Positions 62,912 to 63,505 of a stretch of DNA of 63,505 bases are shown one piece after another. The stretch's first letter is position 1. Every line of letters starts with the position of its first letter. A program made the translations under genes and the position numbers. The stretch spans positions 1 through 63,505 of the forward strand of contig NZ_NNBY01000049.1 of the NCBI RefSeq assembly GCF_002834235.1. The letters are read 5' to 3'. The notes beneath the pieces are model-generated. The model searched no databases and had not been told where the DNA came from. It saw nothing but the letters and a program-made list of their open reading frames with translations. This DNA is from Ruminococcus bromii (GTDB lineage: Bacteria > Bacillota > Clostridia > Oscillospirales > Acutalibacteraceae).

Positions 62912-63448
62912 TTATTCTTGCCTGTTTTTCGGAGGTTTTTCTTCCTCCAAACGCAATCTCCTCAGCTCTTTTAAATACGCATTTTCAATCCTTAATCTTA
63001 AATTCTCATCTTCAAGCTGTTTCAGATATTCTGATTCAGCTTTTTCTTTTTCTGTGTTAGGTATTATCTTTTTTGGTTTAGACACTTTGGGTTTCCGTCC
63101 TTTTCTCTTTGGTCGTAACGCATCAGGCCCAACTGCACGGTAATCGGTTACCCATTTTGCTATCATTGGTGGATTATTGATACCTAAACTCAATGCAAGT
63201 TCTCGATACGATACTTCCGTTGTTAAGTATAATTCTACCACATGCATCTTAAATTCAAAAGAGTAATTTTTCTTTTCTCTTGATCGCATTAATCCTTTGT
63301 TTCCAAATTCTTTGTATGCTGAGATCCAATCTCGTAATATTGTTTGACTCGGTATCCCATTTTCTTTACATAAACTTTTATATCCTCCTTTTCCATTTAT
63401 GTAGTCCATTACTACCTTCTTCTTGAATTCATAACTGTATTTTGACAT
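62912..63448 (-). CDS. IS3-family transposase OrfA (HTH)
   Basis: 178 residues from the ATG at 63448 (GGAGG about 11 bases upstream). Two helix-turn-helix repeats (YKSLCKENGIPSQTILRDW and YRELALSLGINNPPMIAKW), a basic joint GRKPKVSKPKK and a C-terminal coiled coil. DNA-binding part of the transposase. The A5 run at 62925-62929 is the probable slip site into orfB. Confidence 0.92.
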   Translation of the reverse strand: MSKYSYEFKKKVVMDYINGKGGYKSLCKENGIPSQTILRDWISAYKEFGNKGLMRSREKKNYSFEFKMHVVELYLTTEVSYRELALSLGINNPPMIAKWVTDYRAVGPDALRPKRKGRKPKVSKPKKIIPNTEKEKAESEYLKQLEDENLRLRIENAYLKELRRLRLEEEKPPKNRQE

Positions 63449-63505
63449 AAAAATACCGACCTCCAAAGTTAGATTTTTTAGGTCTAACTTTTGGGGGTCG
63501 GGTCA

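Larger units (their letters stand above)
61985..63505 (-). mobile_element. IS3-family insertion sequence (IS150-like), complete
   Basis: Inverted ends: 61985-62003 TGACCCCAAAAAGTTAGAC and the minus strand from 63505, TGACCC...CCAAAAGTTAGAC (63482-63505). Length 1521 bp. Contains two minus-strand frames: orfA (helix-turn-helix) and orfB (DDE transposase). The right end is the window's last base, so the flank and any target duplication cannot be seen. Confidence 0.9.

Overview
The window looks like a chromosomal segment of a low-GC, endospore-forming Clostridia bacterium, most likely Oscillospirales/Ruminococcaceae-like from the gut. This is inferred from gene content (YqfC/YqfD, YlbJ, SpoIIIE/FtsK, TepA, DUF1540, FakA-RecG order), AGGAGG-type ribosome sites and AT-rich intergenic DNA; no rRNA or tRNA is present to confirm it.

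Layout. 1-3000: 3' part of a sodium:neurotransmitter-type symporter, then a flavodoxin-cupin-flavodoxin cluster on the minus strand behind a MerR-type promoter. 3003-11244 (minus): housekeeping genes nrdR, dacF, recG, fakA, ymdB and the sporulation pair yqfD/yqfC. 11318-14779 (plus): ylbJ-like, asnB and a PAP2 phosphatase. 14914-35382 (mostly minus): mscL, tyrS, a metallo-beta-lactamase protein, ygiQ, ftsK, uppP, tepA, a CNNM/CorC transporter (plus), RNase M5-like, holA, comEC, a phosphoribosyltransferase, HIT, plsY, der, a DUF512 radical-SAM protein, rpmF and yceD.

35628-37213 is a queuosine-salvage unit: a perfect -35 promoter, a preQ1-I-type riboswitch, a transcription terminator, a QueL-like radical-SAM protein and a queuosine-precursor transporter. 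37426-39457 holds a BlaI/BlaR1 sensor pair with a small secreted peptide. 39515-46186 and on: rmuC, an S1-domain protein, a lipoprotein cyclophilin, a HAD phosphatase, two possible small RNAs, and a MoxR/DUF58/transglutaminase operon. 48681-51632 is a LytTR/DUF3021 regulator pair plus an ABC exporter; matching 21-bp-spaced repeats stand at the same distance from both promoters. 51688-56595 holds a MetE-like protein, a LysR regulator, two nitroreductases, an AEC transporter, DUF1540 and a small membrane protein.

57067-61458 is the most interesting region: a complete Cas12a (type V-A, 1245 aa, all three RuvC catalytic acids and the crRNA-processing triad present) and a five-spacer array. No cas1, cas2 or cas4 is in the window. 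In the 5' region of cas12a lies an isolated crRNA handle (56986-57005) with an intact stem. The 'guide' that follows it begins with nine bases matching the cas12a upstream region, next to a TTTA PAM. I read this as a CreR-like autoregulatory crRNA through which Cas12a would repress its own gene. The window closes with a full-length IS3-family element (61985-63505) next to the array, so the cas locus sits in an accessory, mobile-DNA-flanked patch.
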